DNA of 64,000 bases from Cohaesibacter marisflavi (GTDB lineage: Bacteria > Pseudomonadota > Alphaproteobacteria > Rhizobiales > Cohaesibacteraceae), in NCBI RefSeq assembly GCF_900115225.1, contig NZ_FOVR01000014.1, positions 1 to 64,000 on the forward strand, read 5' to 3'. How positions within the stretch are numbered: the first letter of the stretch is position 1; each line of letters opens with the position of its first letter. The position numbers and the translations under genes were made by a program. Of this stretch, positions 8,047 through 17,371 are shown piece after piece. The notes below the pieces were generated by a model. That model searched no databases. It was not told the DNA's origin and saw nothing but the letters and a program-made list of their open reading frames with translations.

Positions 8047-8919
8047 ATGGGCTTGCGCCTCAAATATAACATCGCCCTGTTCCTGGCTTGCCTTATCGGC
8101 CTGCTGGCAGCTGCCGCGATTTCCTATTCGATTGTGCAGAAATCAGCCGTTGAAGAAGTCAAAAGGTCGGCTAATCTGGTGCGAGCCAACGCGCTGGCGG
8201 TCCGGTCTTATACGGTCAACAATATCGATCCGCTCCTGTCTGACAATAACGACGTTCTCTTTCTGCCAGAAACGGTTGCCGCCTTCTCGGCACAAACCGT
8301 GTTTGCAACCCTGCAAAAGCAGTTTCCCGAGTTTGACTACAAGGAAGCCGCGCTTGATCCGACCAATTTGGCTGATCTGCCAAATGAATTGGAAAAGTCG
8401 CTCATCAATCAGTTGAGAGACGATCCTGATCTTGAACAGATTTCGACAATCGTCGAGAAGGAAGGCAACAAGTTCCTGACCATAGCCTTCCCTCTGACCA
8501 TCAAGCAAAAGGGGTGTCTTGCCTGCCATTCGACCCCGGATGCGGCCCCCCCTGCAATGATCGATCTATATGGACCGGATCACGGATTTGGCTGGAAACT
8601 TGGAGAGACCGTCGGCGCGCAGATCATCACGGCCCCCATGGCCATTGCAGACAAACGCGCAAGAGAAACCGGCATCATTCTGATCGCGGGCTTTACTGTC
8701 GTGTTCATTCTGGTCTTCGCCATCACCAACTTCATGCTCGGCCGCATTGTGCTGCGTCCTGTCCGTCTGATGTCATCAGCGGCGGAAAAAGTGAGCATGG
8801 GCGACTTCTCAGTGCCGGAATATAAAAAGCCGGGCAATGACGAAATCAGTTCCCTTTCCCTTTCATTCAATCGTGTGAGACGCAGTCTCGAACGAGCCAT
8901 GAGCATGATCGATGACTGA
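8047..8919 (+). CDS. Membrane c-type-haem sensor (DUF3365/Tll0287-like) with terminal HAMP domain
   Basis: The protein has 290 residues, with a membrane segment at about 8-30, a periplasmic domain at about 31-206 holding a c-type haem motif CLACH (157-161), a second membrane segment at about 208-231 and a HAMP domain at about 232-285. The periplasmic part resembles the Tll0287-like/DUF3365 haem-binding sensor domain. Nothing follows HAMP, so an output domain is lacking. The stop overlaps the start of the Ser/Thr kinase gene by 8 bases. Redox, oxygen or ligand sensing passed to the kinase through HAMP is an inference from this context. Confidence 0.8.
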   Translation: MGLRLKYNIALFLACLIGLLAAAAISYSIVQKSAVEEVKRSANLVRANALAVRSYTVNNIDPLLSDNNDVLFLPETVAAFSAQTVFATLQKQFPEFDYKEAALDPTNLADLPNELEKSLINQLRDDPDLEQISTIVEKEGNKFLTIAFPLTIKQKGCLACHSTPDAAPPAMIDLYGPDHGFGWKLGETVGAQIITAPMAIADKRARETGIILIAGFTVVFILVFAITNFMLGRIVLRPVRLMSSAAEKVSMGDFSVPEYKKPGNDEISSLSLSFNRVRRSLERAMSMIDD

Positions 8920-10270
8920 TTCCACTATCATCGCACCAGGGGCCGGCGCACGTCGGTTCATCGGCAAATATCGCATAGAGGGTATTCTTGGAGAGGGCGC
9001 GATGGGCATGGTCTATGCCGGTCAGGATCCTGACATTGGTCGGCCGGTTGCCATCAAAACGATCCATAAACACCTGATCAACGAATCTGGTGGTCAGGAT
9101 TGGCTGGAGCGCTTTGCCCGCGAAGCACGGGCTGGCGGCCGCGTTTTGCACCCCAATCTGGTGACAATTTTCGACTATCTGCAAGAAGATGGTGTGCCCT
9201 ATCTCGTGATGGAGCGCGTTCGTTCTATCACGCTGGAGGATAGACGTGATGCGCCCGAAGCGCTGCCGCTCGAAGAGATCCACGCGATCATATCGCAAAT
9301 TCTCTCCGGCCTTGCCTGCATCCATGCGGCCGGTATCGTGCATCGCGACCTTAAGCCAGCCAATGTGATGCTGGCTGATGATGGCGTCGTCAAACTGACC
9401 GATTTCGGAATTGCCCGGCTCACTGCCATGGAGGCCACCGGAGCAGGCATGGTCGGCACACCAGCATACATGGCGCCTGAACAGCTCACCGGAAGCGAAG
9501 TCGATGCACGGGCTGATATCTACGCCTGCGGCATTCTGCTGTATGAGTTGCTGACAGGTCGCAAGCCCTACAAGGGAGGTGGCGCAGAAGCCTTGTTCGC
9601 AGCAATGCGCAACGGACAGATCACACCACCGAGCACCCATATTCCCTCGATCAGCCCGGAGCTTGACGCCGTCGTGCTCAAGGCCATGAGCGTTGATCCC
9701 GAGGAACGCTTTGAAGGCGCGGTGCAAATGCGCGAAGCGCTGTCCCGCATCATGCCCACAGCAGACCGCACAGGCCTTATCGACATAGCACCGCCGCCTC
9801 ACCCGACCAAGCGCAAGGCCGGCGCTTCACCTGATACCCTGCTCGACCGGATGAGCGAACAAAGCATGCGCAAGGTCGAGCATCACCTCACCTCCAACAT
9901 CGGACCAATCGGCAAAGTGATTGCCCGCCGGGCAGCGGCGAATGCCACCAGCACCGAAGAGATGATCGAGACAGTGTTACGGGAGTTCGACGATGAAAAG
10001 GAACGTGACGATCTGCGCCGCATCATGCGCAAGGCATTGGCAGACACACAGAACCAAACAGCGGCAACAGACGCATTCTCGAGCGAATATTTGCAGACAC
10101 TGACAAGTCTCATGACAACCGAGCTTGGACCGATCGCGCGCGTAGTCGTTAAAAAATCAGCTCAAACGGCTGGCTCTTCGCAAGAACTGATCAGACAGCT
10201 TTCCGAGCATATCGATGATGATGCCGAACGACAGAATTTCGTCAATGCCGCAGAAAAGCTGCTGCGCTAA
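8912..10270 (+). CDS. Soluble Ser/Thr protein kinase with duplicated C-terminal module
   Basis: The protein has 452 residues. The kinase domain (about 20-280) is complete: glycine loop GEGAMGMV (28-35), Lys49, HRDLKPAN (144-151), DFG (164-166) and APE (188-190). No membrane segment is present, unlike PpkA kinases, which carry a periplasmic sensor. The C-terminus has two related blocks, about 319-375 (IGPIGKVIARRAA) and 393-450 (LGPIARVVVKKSA), each about 57 residues with an acidic helix after the core. With the FHA protein, TagF and the PP2C phosphatase downstream it forms the threonine-phosphorylation set known to control T6SS activity. The overlapping sensor gene upstream suggests a partner that tells the kinase when to act. 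Confidence 0.92.
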   Translation: MTDSTIIAPGAGARRFIGKYRIEGILGEGAMGMVYAGQDPDIGRPVAIKTIHKHLINESGGQDWLERFAREARAGGRVLHPNLVTIFDYLQEDGVPYLVMERVRSITLEDRRDAPEALPLEEIHAIISQILSGLACIHAAGIVHRDLKPANVMLADDGVVKLTDFGIARLTAMEATGAGMVGTPAYMAPEQLTGSEVDARADIYACGILLYELLTGRKPYKGGGAEALFAAMRNGQITPPSTHIPSISPELDAVVLKAMSVDPEERFEGAVQMREALSRIMPTADRTGLIDIAPPPHPTKRKAGASPDTLLDRMSEQSMRKVEHHLTSNIGPIGKVIARRAAANATSTEEMIETVLREFDDEKERDDLRRIMRKALADTQNQTAATDAFSSEYLQTLTSLMTTELGPIARVVVKKSAQTAGSSQELIRQLSEHIDDDAERQNFVNAAEKLLR

Positions 10271-10323
10271 TTCCTCGCAACCTGGCTCCCGGATAGCAGA
10301 GCCATCAATCGTAAGGAGCCCAC

Positions 10324-11382
10324 ATGCTCGATCTGGATGAATTGCTGCGCAGTTTCGGAGACGATGCTCCGAGCGGGATGGACCTTGAATATAACCCAGA
10401 CTATATAGCTCTGACACTGGCCAACGAACCGGGCGAGGAGCGGGTCGTGGGGGACGCGTTCATTCCTGCAGAAGACCCTGATTTTTCCGAGGTCGAGAAG
10501 GCTGCGAAAGAACTCCTTGCAAGAACAAGGGATTTACGTGTTGCCGTGATGCTGGCCAATGCGTCATTGCGCACCGGCGGCCTTCTCTCCTTCGAACCGG
10601 TTCTGGAGTATATCCGCAGAAGTCTTAGCGACTATTGGGACAGTGTCCATCCGCAACTCGATGAGGAGGATGACAACGACCCAACCATGCGCGTCAATGC
10701 TGTGATGGGGCTGACAGATCGAGAAGGCCTCTTGGCCTCCCTACGCATGGTGCCACTCGCGGAAAGCCGCACCTTCGGCCTTTTCAGCCTAAGGGATCTT
10801 CAAATAGCGCAAGGTGAAATATCCGCTCCGTCGGATATGGATAGTGTACCGACACCGCAGACCATTTCCGCAGCCTTTCAGGATACCGATGCCTCCCATA
10901 TCGAAGCACTCGTTGCCGCAGTTACCGCATGCCTTGAGCATGTGACGGCGATCTCTTCGGAATTTGATGAACAGATCGGCACGCTGGGCCCAGACCTCGA
11001 TCCTCTAAAAGAGATCCTCAGCTTGATGAAAAAGCAGATCGAGGCCTATACCGGTACAGTCCTTTCCCCAAACAATGCAGAAATGGGCGATGAAGGCGAT
11101 CTGAATGGACACGAAATCTCCTCAGACGCCCCGGCGTCTGCCGCATCTGCGGCTTCAACTTCGGCTTCAGGAGCAATCCACTCCCCTGAAGATGTCAGAC
11201 GGGCGATAGACCGGATCATTGACTATTACGCCCGCCATGAACCGTCCAGTCCCGTGCCGCTTCTACTTTCGCGTGCCCGCCGTCTCATCTCTGCGGACTT
11301 CTTTACCATCATGCAAGACATGGCTCCTCAAGGCGTGGAGAATGTCTCGCTGATCGGCGGCATTGAAGAAAATGACGAATAA
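10324..11382 (+). CDS. tssA: T6SS protein TssA
   Basis: The 352-residue protein has an ImpA_N domain at about 8-130, recognised by the SGMDLEYNPDY start, the DLRVAVMLANASLRTGG helix and the DYWDSVHPQLDEEDDNDP segment. A low-complexity Ala/Ser stretch at about 268-285 precedes a short C-terminal domain with the EPSSPVPLLLSRARRL motif of the short TssA class. TssA proteins organise baseplate and tail assembly in the cytoplasm. The gene is the first structural gene of the T6SS run, 53 bases after the kinase gene. Confidence 0.93.
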   Translation: MLDLDELLRSFGDDAPSGMDLEYNPDYIALTLANEPGEERVVGDAFIPAEDPDFSEVEKAAKELLARTRDLRVAVMLANASLRTGGLLSFEPVLEYIRRSLSDYWDSVHPQLDEEDDNDPTMRVNAVMGLTDREGLLASLRMVPLAESRTFGLFSLRDLQIAQGEISAPSDMDSVPTPQTISAAFQDTDASHIEALVAAVTACLEHVTAISSEFDEQIGTLGPDLDPLKEILSLMKKQIEAYTGTVLSPNNAEMGDEGDLNGHEISSDAPASAASAASTSASGAIHSPEDVRRAIDRIIDYYARHEPSSPVPLLLSRARRLISADFFTIMQDMAPQGVENVSLIGGIEENDE

Positions 11383-11452
11383 ATCACGTTTCGCATGAAC
11401 CTTTTCGTGCGTCAGGGACCACACATAGCCAGTTAGACAGGGGAGCCTTGAT

Positions 11453-11971
11453 ATGGCCGACAGCAGCCAGAAATTTATAGCGCGCAATCGCGCCCCACGC
11501 GTACAGATTGAATATGACGTGGAGCTCTATGGAGCAGAAAAGTCCGTTCAATTGCCTTTCGTGATGGGTGTCATGTCCGATCTTTCGGGCAAATCCGAAG
11601 AGCCACTGCCAGCAGTCGCTGATCGCAAATTCCTTGAGATTGACGTCGACAATTTCGACGAGCGCATGAAGTCGATGAAGCCCAGAGCCGCCTTCACTGT
11701 TCCCAACACACTGACCGGTGAAGGCAATCTGGCAGTCGATATCACCTTCGAGAGCTTGGACGATTTTTCACCTGCTGCAATAGCACAGAAAGTTGAGCCC
11801 TTGAAGAAACTGCTCGATGCACGAACCCAGCTTTCCAACCTGACCACCTACATGGATGGCAAGACAGGCGCTGAAAATCTGATGGCACAGATTATTCAGG
11901 ACCCCAGCCTTTTGCGGGCATTGGCTTCGACCCCGGCTTCTAGCAGCGACAGCGCACAGAGCGAGGAATGA
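11453..11971 (+). CDS. tssB: T6SS sheath small subunit TssB
   Basis: The 172-residue protein shows the VipA/TssB pattern, with a PRVQIEYDVELYGAEK start, LPFVMGVMSDLSG, DRKFLEIDVDNFDERM and PAAIAQKVEPLKKLL. With TssC it builds the contractile sheath around the Hcp tube. The start is preceded by AGGGGAG. A 26-base block inside it (11510-11535) is identical to 22388-22413 in the fusion gene downstream, evidence that the fusion arose from this gene or one very close to it. Confidence 0.96.
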   Translation: MADSSQKFIARNRAPRVQIEYDVELYGAEKSVQLPFVMGVMSDLSGKSEEPLPAVADRKFLEIDVDNFDERMKSMKPRAAFTVPNTLTGEGNLAVDITFESLDDFSPAAIAQKVEPLKKLLDARTQLSNLTTYMDGKTGAENLMAQIIQDPSLLRALASTPASSSDSAQSEE

Positions 11972-11974
11972 GTG

Positions 11975-13477
11975 ATGAGTGAAACAATGAACCAGACCGC
12001 CGGGGCCTCAGTTGATACGCAAAGCGCCTTCGGCTCTTCAGAATTCGCTTCTCTTTTGCAGAAAGAATTCCGTCCCAAATCTGATCAGGCCAAGACGGCC
12101 GTGGAAGAAGCGGTGCGCACTCTTGCCGAGCAGGTATTGCAGAATGAAGCACTGGTCTCTGACGACGCCTTGCGCTCTATCGAAGGTATCATCGCCGAGA
12201 TCGACAAAAAGCTCACCGAGCAGGTCAATCTCATTTTGCATCATCAGGATTTCCAGAAGCTGGAGAGTGCCTGGCGCGGCCTGCATTTCCTGGTCAACAA
12301 CACTGAAACCGACGAGATGCTGAAGATCCGCGTCCTCAACATCTCTAAAAAGGACCTCTCCAAGACCTTGCGCAAATTCAAAGGCACGGCTTGGGATCAG
12401 TCTCCCATCTTCAAAAAGCTCTACGAAGAGGAATATGGTCAATTTGGCGGTGAGCCTTACGGCTGTCTTGTCGGCGACTATTATTTCGATCACAGCCCTC
12501 CCGATGTCGAGCTTCTTGGCGAGATATCAAAGGTTGCAGCGGCTGCGCACGCTCCCTTCTTGACAGCGGCCGAGCCCTCCCTGTTCCAGATGGATTCCTG
12601 GTCCGAATTGGCGAACCCGCGCGATCTGACCAAGATTTTCCAGACCCCTGAATATGCCGCATGGCGGTCTCTGAGAGAAAGCGAAGACAGCCGCTATCTG
12701 GGCCTTGCTATGCCCCGCTTCCTCGGGCGCCATCCTTATGGCGAGAAGACAGACCCGGTTGATGAATTTTCATTTGAGGAAGACACAGAAGGGGCCAGTT
12801 CCGACAAATATTGTTGGGTCAATGCCGCCTATGGCATGGCACGCAACGTAACCCGCTCCTTCAAGGAATATGGCTGGTGTACACGCATTCGCGGCGTTGA
12901 GTCCGGCGGAACGGTTGATGAGCTGCCAACGCATACCTTCCCGACAGACGACGGTGGCGTGGACATGAAATGTCCAACCGAGATCGCCATCTCGGATCGT
13001 CGGGAAGCGGAACTTGCCAAGAATGGCATGATGCCTCTCATCCATCGCAAGAACACCGATCTGGCAGCCTTTATCGGGGCACAGAGCCTTCAAAAGCCGG
13101 CAGAATATGACGATCCCGATGCCACGGCAAACGCCAATCTTGCGGCGCGCCTGCCCTATCTCTTCGCGACCTGTCGCTTTGCCCATTATCTGAAATGCAT
13201 CGTGCGCGACAAGGTGGGGTCCTTCCGGGAACGCAACGACATGCAGGAATGGTTGCAGGATTGGATCAACAAATATGTCGACTTCAATGCAGAGACGTCT
13301 CACGAAGACGAAAAAGCGCGACATCCTCTGGCAGCAGCCGAAGTCGTGGTCGATGAGGTGGAAGGCAACCCGGGCTATTACAGCTCCAAATTCTTCCTGA
13401 GACCGCACTATCAGCTGGAAGGCCTGTCTGTCTCGCTTCGGCTGGTTTCAAAACTGCCGTCTCAGCGGGGACAGTAA
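11975..13477 (+). CDS. tssC: T6SS sheath large subunit TssC
   Basis: The 500-residue protein has all conserved TssC blocks: HHQDFQKLESAWRGLHFLV, the KKLYEEEYGQFGGEPYG region, the MPRFLGRHPYG motif, and a full C-terminal domain ending in YYSSKFFLRPHYQLEGLSVS. A helix near the N-terminus, FASLLQKEF (about 24-32), lies where TssC proteins carry the ClpV-recognition helix. A GTG at 11972 immediately precedes the ATG at 11975, which I take as the start, 3 bases after the tssB stop. It is full length, unlike the TssC-like part of the fusion gene. Confidence 0.96.
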   Translation: MSETMNQTAGASVDTQSAFGSSEFASLLQKEFRPKSDQAKTAVEEAVRTLAEQVLQNEALVSDDALRSIEGIIAEIDKKLTEQVNLILHHQDFQKLESAWRGLHFLVNNTETDEMLKIRVLNISKKDLSKTLRKFKGTAWDQSPIFKKLYEEEYGQFGGEPYGCLVGDYYFDHSPPDVELLGEISKVAAAAHAPFLTAAEPSLFQMDSWSELANPRDLTKIFQTPEYAAWRSLRESEDSRYLGLAMPRFLGRHPYGEKTDPVDEFSFEEDTEGASSDKYCWVNAAYGMARNVTRSFKEYGWCTRIRGVESGGTVDELPTHTFPTDDGGVDMKCPTEIAISDRREAELAKNGMMPLIHRKNTDLAAFIGAQSLQKPAEYDDPDATANANLAARLPYLFATCRFAHYLKCIVRDKVGSFRERNDMQEWLQDWINKYVDFNAETSHEDEKARHPLAAAEVVVDEVEGNPGYYSSKFFLRPHYQLEGLSVSLRLVSKLPSQRGQ

Positions 13478-13553
13478 GCATCGATGGAGCCGGAACCGAC
13501 GGCTCCACCCCTCAACTTCATGACAATTCGCACTTTTTCAAGAGGAACCTATC

Positions 13554-14096
13554 ATGGCCTATGACGCCTTCCTTTACTTCAAAGACAAAGACAAACCACA
13601 CGGTGAAACGCTCGACTCGTTTATGGGCAAACACGACGCGTTCGAGCTGTCCGAATTTGGTTTCGGCGCTGAAAACACAGCCAATATCGGGTCCGCGACC
13701 GGCGGCGGTGGCTCTGGCAAGGCAACCTTCAAGCCCTTCACAATCAAGAAACGGACCGATACAGCATCCTGCGCCCTGTTCCAGCAGATGTGCCGGGGCA
13801 CCCACTATGACGAAGCCATCCTGGAATTGCGCCGCTCGGGCGGTTCGGAAAAATCGTCTGGAGCCACGGTCCTCAAAATCAGTTTCATGATGGTCTATGT
13901 CACAGACATGGGGTGGAACGGCTCGGATGGCGACGACATTCTCGAAGAGGATCTCACCTTCGAATATGGCGCCATCAAGATCGAATATTTCCAGCAAGGC
14001 AAAGACGGCAAGGTGAAAAAGCCGACTGTCTCCGGCGGTGCCGAAGCCGTCTGGAGCCGCGTTCTCAACACGAACAAATACGCAGCCGGTATCTAA
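13554..14096 (+). CDS. hcp: T6SS tube protein Hcp
   Basis: The 180-residue protein matches Hcp family size and pattern, with MAYDAFLYFKD at the start, GSGKATFKPFTIKKRTD, the CRGTHYDEAILELRRSGG block and a FEYGAIKIEYFQQ strand near the end. Hcp hexamers stack into the inner tube that carries effectors. A good Shine-Dalgarno (AAGAGGAA) precedes the ATG. A short hairpin follows the gene at 14119-14138. No extra effector domain is attached. Confidence 0.96.
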   Translation: MAYDAFLYFKDKDKPHGETLDSFMGKHDAFELSEFGFGAENTANIGSATGGGGSGKATFKPFTIKKRTDTASCALFQQMCRGTHYDEAILELRRSGGSEKSSGATVLKISFMMVYVTDMGWNGSDGDDILEEDLTFEYGAIKIEYFQQGKDGKVKKPTVSGGAEAVWSRVLNTNKYAAGI

Positions 14097-14118
14097 TTCG
14101 TCAGTCAGAAACGAATGC

Positions 14119-14138
14119 CCCGGCGCTATGGCGCCGGG
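14119..14138 (+). promoter_or_regulatory. GC-rich hairpin after hcp
   Basis: CCCGGCGC (14119-14126) and GCGCCGGG (14131-14138) form a perfect 8-base stem with a TATG loop, 23 bases after the hcp stop. No T tract follows, so it more likely stabilises or trims hcp mRNA, or slows transcription into tagJ, than terminates it fully. Confidence 0.5.
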
Positions 14139-14165
14139 CTACCCCGAACCAAAGGTGGCAACGTC

Positions 14166-15005
14166 ATGATAGCAGAGCAAAGGCTCAAGGAAGGCGATCT
14201 GGAAGGTGCTTTGAGCGCCTTGCAGGATGACATCCGCAAGGCGCCTCAAGATGCCAGTTTACGCATATTCCTGTTCCAGCTGCTTTGCGTCATGGGAGCA
14301 TGGCAACGTGCTGTTCAACAGTTGAAAACCTGTGCCACTCTCGATCCTCAAGCCAATGCCATGGCGCAGATGTACCGGACCGCAATCATTAGTGAGCTTT
14401 ATCGGAACGAGGTTTTCCAAGGGGCAAAACAACCACTGATCTTTGGCGAACCAGAGGACTGGATCGCGTCGATGATTGAGGCTCTCAAATATCAAGCATC
14501 CGGTGACATGGCTGCCGCCGAGGACTTGCGTGCACATGCCTTCGAAGTGGCGCCCGCCATTGGAGGGCAGTTGGACGGCCAACCCTTCGGGTGGATTGCC
14601 GATGCGGATCCTCGATTGGGGCCGATACTGGAAGTCATTGTCAACGGCCGTTATTTCTGGGCGCCCTTTTCAGTGATGAGACAGGTGCATATAGAGGCAC
14701 CAAGCGATCTGCGAGATCGTGTCTGGATGCCTGCGACCATTACATGGTCAAACGGAGGAGATGCTGTTGGTCTGATCCCGACCCGTTATGTCGGAACGAC
14801 AGGGTCCAAAGACAATCAGCTTCTGCTCTCGGCATCGACTTCATGGCAGGAAGGCAATGGCAACCTGACAGCATCCGGGCTCGGGCAACGCCTCTTTGCC
14901 ACCGATCAATCAGACTTTGCCTTGATGGATGTTCGTGAGCTTGTGCTTGACGAAACAGCGGACCGAACAAGTCCACCTGAACGATCAGGAGGTGACCATG
15001 GCTGA
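14166..15005 (+). CDS. tagJ: T6SS accessory protein TagJ (ImpE)
   Basis: The protein has 279 residues if started at the ATG at 14166; an earlier in-frame ATG at 14115 sits by the post-hcp hairpin and is less likely. An N-terminal helical repeat region (AEQRLKEGDLEGALSALQ) is followed by the ImpE signature (FGWIADADPRLGPILEVIV, then GRYFWAPF). TagJ proteins bind TssB and influence sheath behaviour in systems that have them. The 3' end overlaps tssE by 8 bases. Confidence 0.9.
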   Translation: MIAEQRLKEGDLEGALSALQDDIRKAPQDASLRIFLFQLLCVMGAWQRAVQQLKTCATLDPQANAMAQMYRTAIISELYRNEVFQGAKQPLIFGEPEDWIASMIEALKYQASGDMAAAEDLRAHAFEVAPAIGGQLDGQPFGWIADADPRLGPILEVIVNGRYFWAPFSVMRQVHIEAPSDLRDRVWMPATITWSNGGDAVGLIPTRYVGTTGSKDNQLLLSASTSWQEGNGNLTASGLGQRLFATDQSDFALMDVRELVLDETADRTSPPERSGGDHG

Positions 15006-15492
15006 TCTTCTGCTAGCAGAACGATTGCAGCCTTCCCTGCTCGACCGTTTGACCGATGAAGCGCCCGGGCGAGACATCGACAGCGAAGCGGAACAATTTA
15101 TCGACATAAACAGGTTGAGAAAAATCATTCACAGAGATCTCACCTGGCTTCTCAACTGTTCGAATATCGAGGCGATGCATGATCTCGATCTATTCCCCAA
15201 TACTGCCGCATCGGTTGTGAATTTCGGCATTTCAAATCTCTCCGGGACGGGGAACACACAGGGACGAATTGCCTCGATCCAGCAAACGATCCGCAAGGCA
15301 ATTGAAGTTTTCGAGCCCAGAATTCTGCGGGAAACCATCGAGGTTACCCCTTTTCGAAAAAAAACCGATAGCGATGCCGTCATTGCCTTCGACATCCGAG
15401 GGGAACTGTGGGCCAAACCGGTTCCGGTTGATCTTTATTTACGCACCGCTCTGGATGTCACCAACGGCGATTTGACAATCAAGCAGGTTTAG
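14998..15492 (+). CDS. tssE: T6SS baseplate protein TssE
   Basis: The 164-residue protein resembles phage gp25. It has RLQPSLLDRLTDE at the start, a DLTWLLNCSN segment, SVVNFGISNLSG, and the IRKAIEVFEPRIL helix with the later FDIRGEL. The ATG at 14998 is preceded by AGGAGG at ideal spacing; an upstream in-frame ATG at 14929 lies inside tagJ and has no such site. It forms part of the baseplate wedge with TssF, TssG and TssK. Confidence 0.93.
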   Translation: MADLLLAERLQPSLLDRLTDEAPGRDIDSEAEQFIDINRLRKIIHRDLTWLLNCSNIEAMHDLDLFPNTAASVVNFGISNLSGTGNTQGRIASIQQTIRKAIEVFEPRILRETIEVTPFRKKTDSDAVIAFDIRGELWAKPVPVDLYLRTALDVTNGDLTIKQV

Positions 15493-15496
15493 CAAC

Positions 15497-17371
15497 ATGG
15501 ACACCCGACTGCTCAAACATTACGAAAGCGAACTCGATTATATCCGCGAAATGGGTGGAGAGTTTGCTGAAGCCTACCCGAAGATTGCTGCACGGCTGGG
15601 CATGAAGCAAACAGAAGTGCTTGATCCTTATGTGGAACGCCTGCTTGAGGGTTTTGCCTTTCTTTCTGCCCGCGTTCAGTTGGAACTGGATTTGCAGTAT
15701 CCTGTTTTCACGCAAAATCTGTTGGAAATCGTATATCCGCATGTCCTCGCGCCGACGCCTTCGATGATGATTGCACACCTCAAACCGGATATTTCACAAG
15801 GCGGCCTTGAAGAAGGATATACGGTCAAGCGCGGCACAATCCTGCGCGGAAGAATTGTTGACGGAGAGCAGACCGCTTGCCAGTTCAGTACCGCTCAGAA
15901 CACGACCTTATGGCCTTTGGAGATTTCCGAGGCTGAGTTTGTGATGGGGCGAGGCGAACTCGTCGCGGCAGGGCTGGGAAAAGGCAATCAGGCAAAATCT
16001 GCGGTGCGTATACGCCTCAGACATGCCGGAGGGCTTCCGATCAACACGCTTCCGCTTGAAAAACTGACCCTGTTTCTTTCCGGCTCCGGTGCCGAGCCAT
16101 GGCGACTATATGAGGCGATCCTCAGCCGGGCTGTTGCAATAGCCGGTCGCTCGACGGACAGACGGGCCGACTGGACAGAGCTTCTTGGCAAGGACATCTC
16201 CCCCCGCGGTTTTGAAGCGGAAGAGAGTCTTCTGCCAACGCCGGGTCAGTCGTTTGAGGGATATCGCCTGCTTCAGGAATATTTCGCCATGCCCGAGCGG
16301 TTTTTCTTCATTGACCTGGGAGGCATACAAAAGGCAGTCCACCGGTGCGGCGACAATGAACTCGACTTGTACATTCTGCTGGAAGATGAAAATCCCGAGC
16401 TCAAGTCAGTGAGCAAGGAGAGCTTCGACTTGCATGCGGTTCCAGCGATCAATCTGTTTTCCAAACGCTGCGATCGCACCCGTATAGCCGGCACTGAAAT
16501 TGATCATCATATTCAGGTGGATCGTACCGCACCATTGGACTTTGAAATCTTCCAGTTGGAAAGTGTCACAGGCATAGCGAGCGAAGGCGCTGACGACGTT
16601 CCATTCCGCCCCTTTTACAGCGCAGAAGACTTCACTCCGTTTGGGGAAACGCATACGGCCTACTTCAATGTCCGCAGACGAATGCGCCAGCGGTCTGAGA
16701 AGCAACGCTTGAAGGGCATTCGCACCTCTTATCTCGGGTCCGAGCTTTACGTCTCGTTGTGTGATCGCACTCAGGCGCCATATCCCGGACAGATCAAGCA
16801 ACTGGCAGTGACAGCTCTTTGCACAAACAGGGATTTGCCACTCCTAACCCCTGTTGGCTCAGGCGACACCGACTTCACATTACCGGATGGCGGGCCGGTC
16901 GCGGAAATCCGCGCCATTGTGCCACCAACCCGTCCACATCAGGGGTTGGCCGAGGGAAATCGTGCCTGGCAGTTGATCAGCCATTTAAGCCTCAACTATC
17001 TTTCTCTATCCGACGCGGATCGGGGAACCGGAGCGGCAGCTCTTCGCGAACTTCTCGGCATTTACACGCCCTCGGGCGATGCCACCATAGCCAAGCAAAT
17101 GGAGGGACTGATCAGTGTTTCCTCCCGTCCAATTGTCCGCCGCATGGCTGACGGACCGCTTTCCACAGCAGTCCGCGGATTGGAGATTCGATTGGGATTT
17201 GACGACAGCTTCTTTGAAGGCACGGGCTGCTATCTGCTCGGCGCAGTTCTTGACTCCTTTTTCGCCAAATATGTCACGCTCAACAGCTTCACCGAGACCG
17301 TCATCCATTCACAACAAAGAGGGGACATCCGACGATGGCCAGCCAGGAGCGGGAGGCGGGTCCTGATCTGA
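15497..17371 (+). CDS. tssF: T6SS baseplate protein TssF
   Basis: The 624-residue protein has the typical TssF start (LLKHYESELDYIREMGGEFA, then EAYPKIAARL) and the conserved LLEIVYPHVLAPTPSMMIAHL region. It also shows the LQEYFAMPERFFFIDLGG block near the middle and the LLGIY, LEIRLGFDDSFFEG and AVLDSFFAKYV pattern at the end. TssF, two copies per wedge in known systems, joins TssG and TssK in the baseplate. The end overlaps tssG by 37 bases, indicating coupled translation. Confidence 0.96.
   Translation: MDTRLLKHYESELDYIREMGGEFAEAYPKIAARLGMKQTEVLDPYVERLLEGFAFLSARVQLELDLQYPVFTQNLLEIVYPHVLAPTPSMMIAHLKPDISQGGLEEGYTVKRGTILRGRIVDGEQTACQFSTAQNTTLWPLEISEAEFVMGRGELVAAGLGKGNQAKSAVRIRLRHAGGLPINTLPLEKLTLFLSGSGAEPWRLYEAILSRAVAIAGRSTDRRADWTELLGKDISPRGFEAEESLLPTPGQSFEGYRLLQEYFAMPERFFFIDLGGIQKAVHRCGDNELDLYILLEDENPELKSVSKESFDLHAVPAINLFSKRCDRTRIAGTEIDHHIQVDRTAPLDFEIFQLESVTGIASEGADDVPFRPFYSAEDFTPFGETHTAYFNVRRRMRQRSEKQRLKGIRTSYLGSELYVSLCDRTQAPYPGQIKQLAVTALCTNRDLPLLTPVGSGDTDFTLPDGGPVAEIRAIVPPTRPHQGLAEGNRAWQLISHLSLNYLSLSDADRGTGAAALRELLGIYTPSGDATIAKQMEGLISVSSRPIVRRMADGPLSTAVRGLEIRLGFDDSFFEGTGCYLLGAVLDSFFAKYVTLNSFTETVIHSQQRGDIRRWPARSGRRVLI

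Noticed and set aside
8867-9802. 311-codon minus-strand frame opposite the Ser/Thr kinase
   Set aside because: The kinase frame has every catalytic motif. The antisense frame is rich in Cys and His without any ordered pattern.
14115-14165. Earlier ATG for tagJ
   Set aside because: It sits next to the post-hcp hairpin and would add residues without TagJ similarity. The ATG at 14166 fits the family start.
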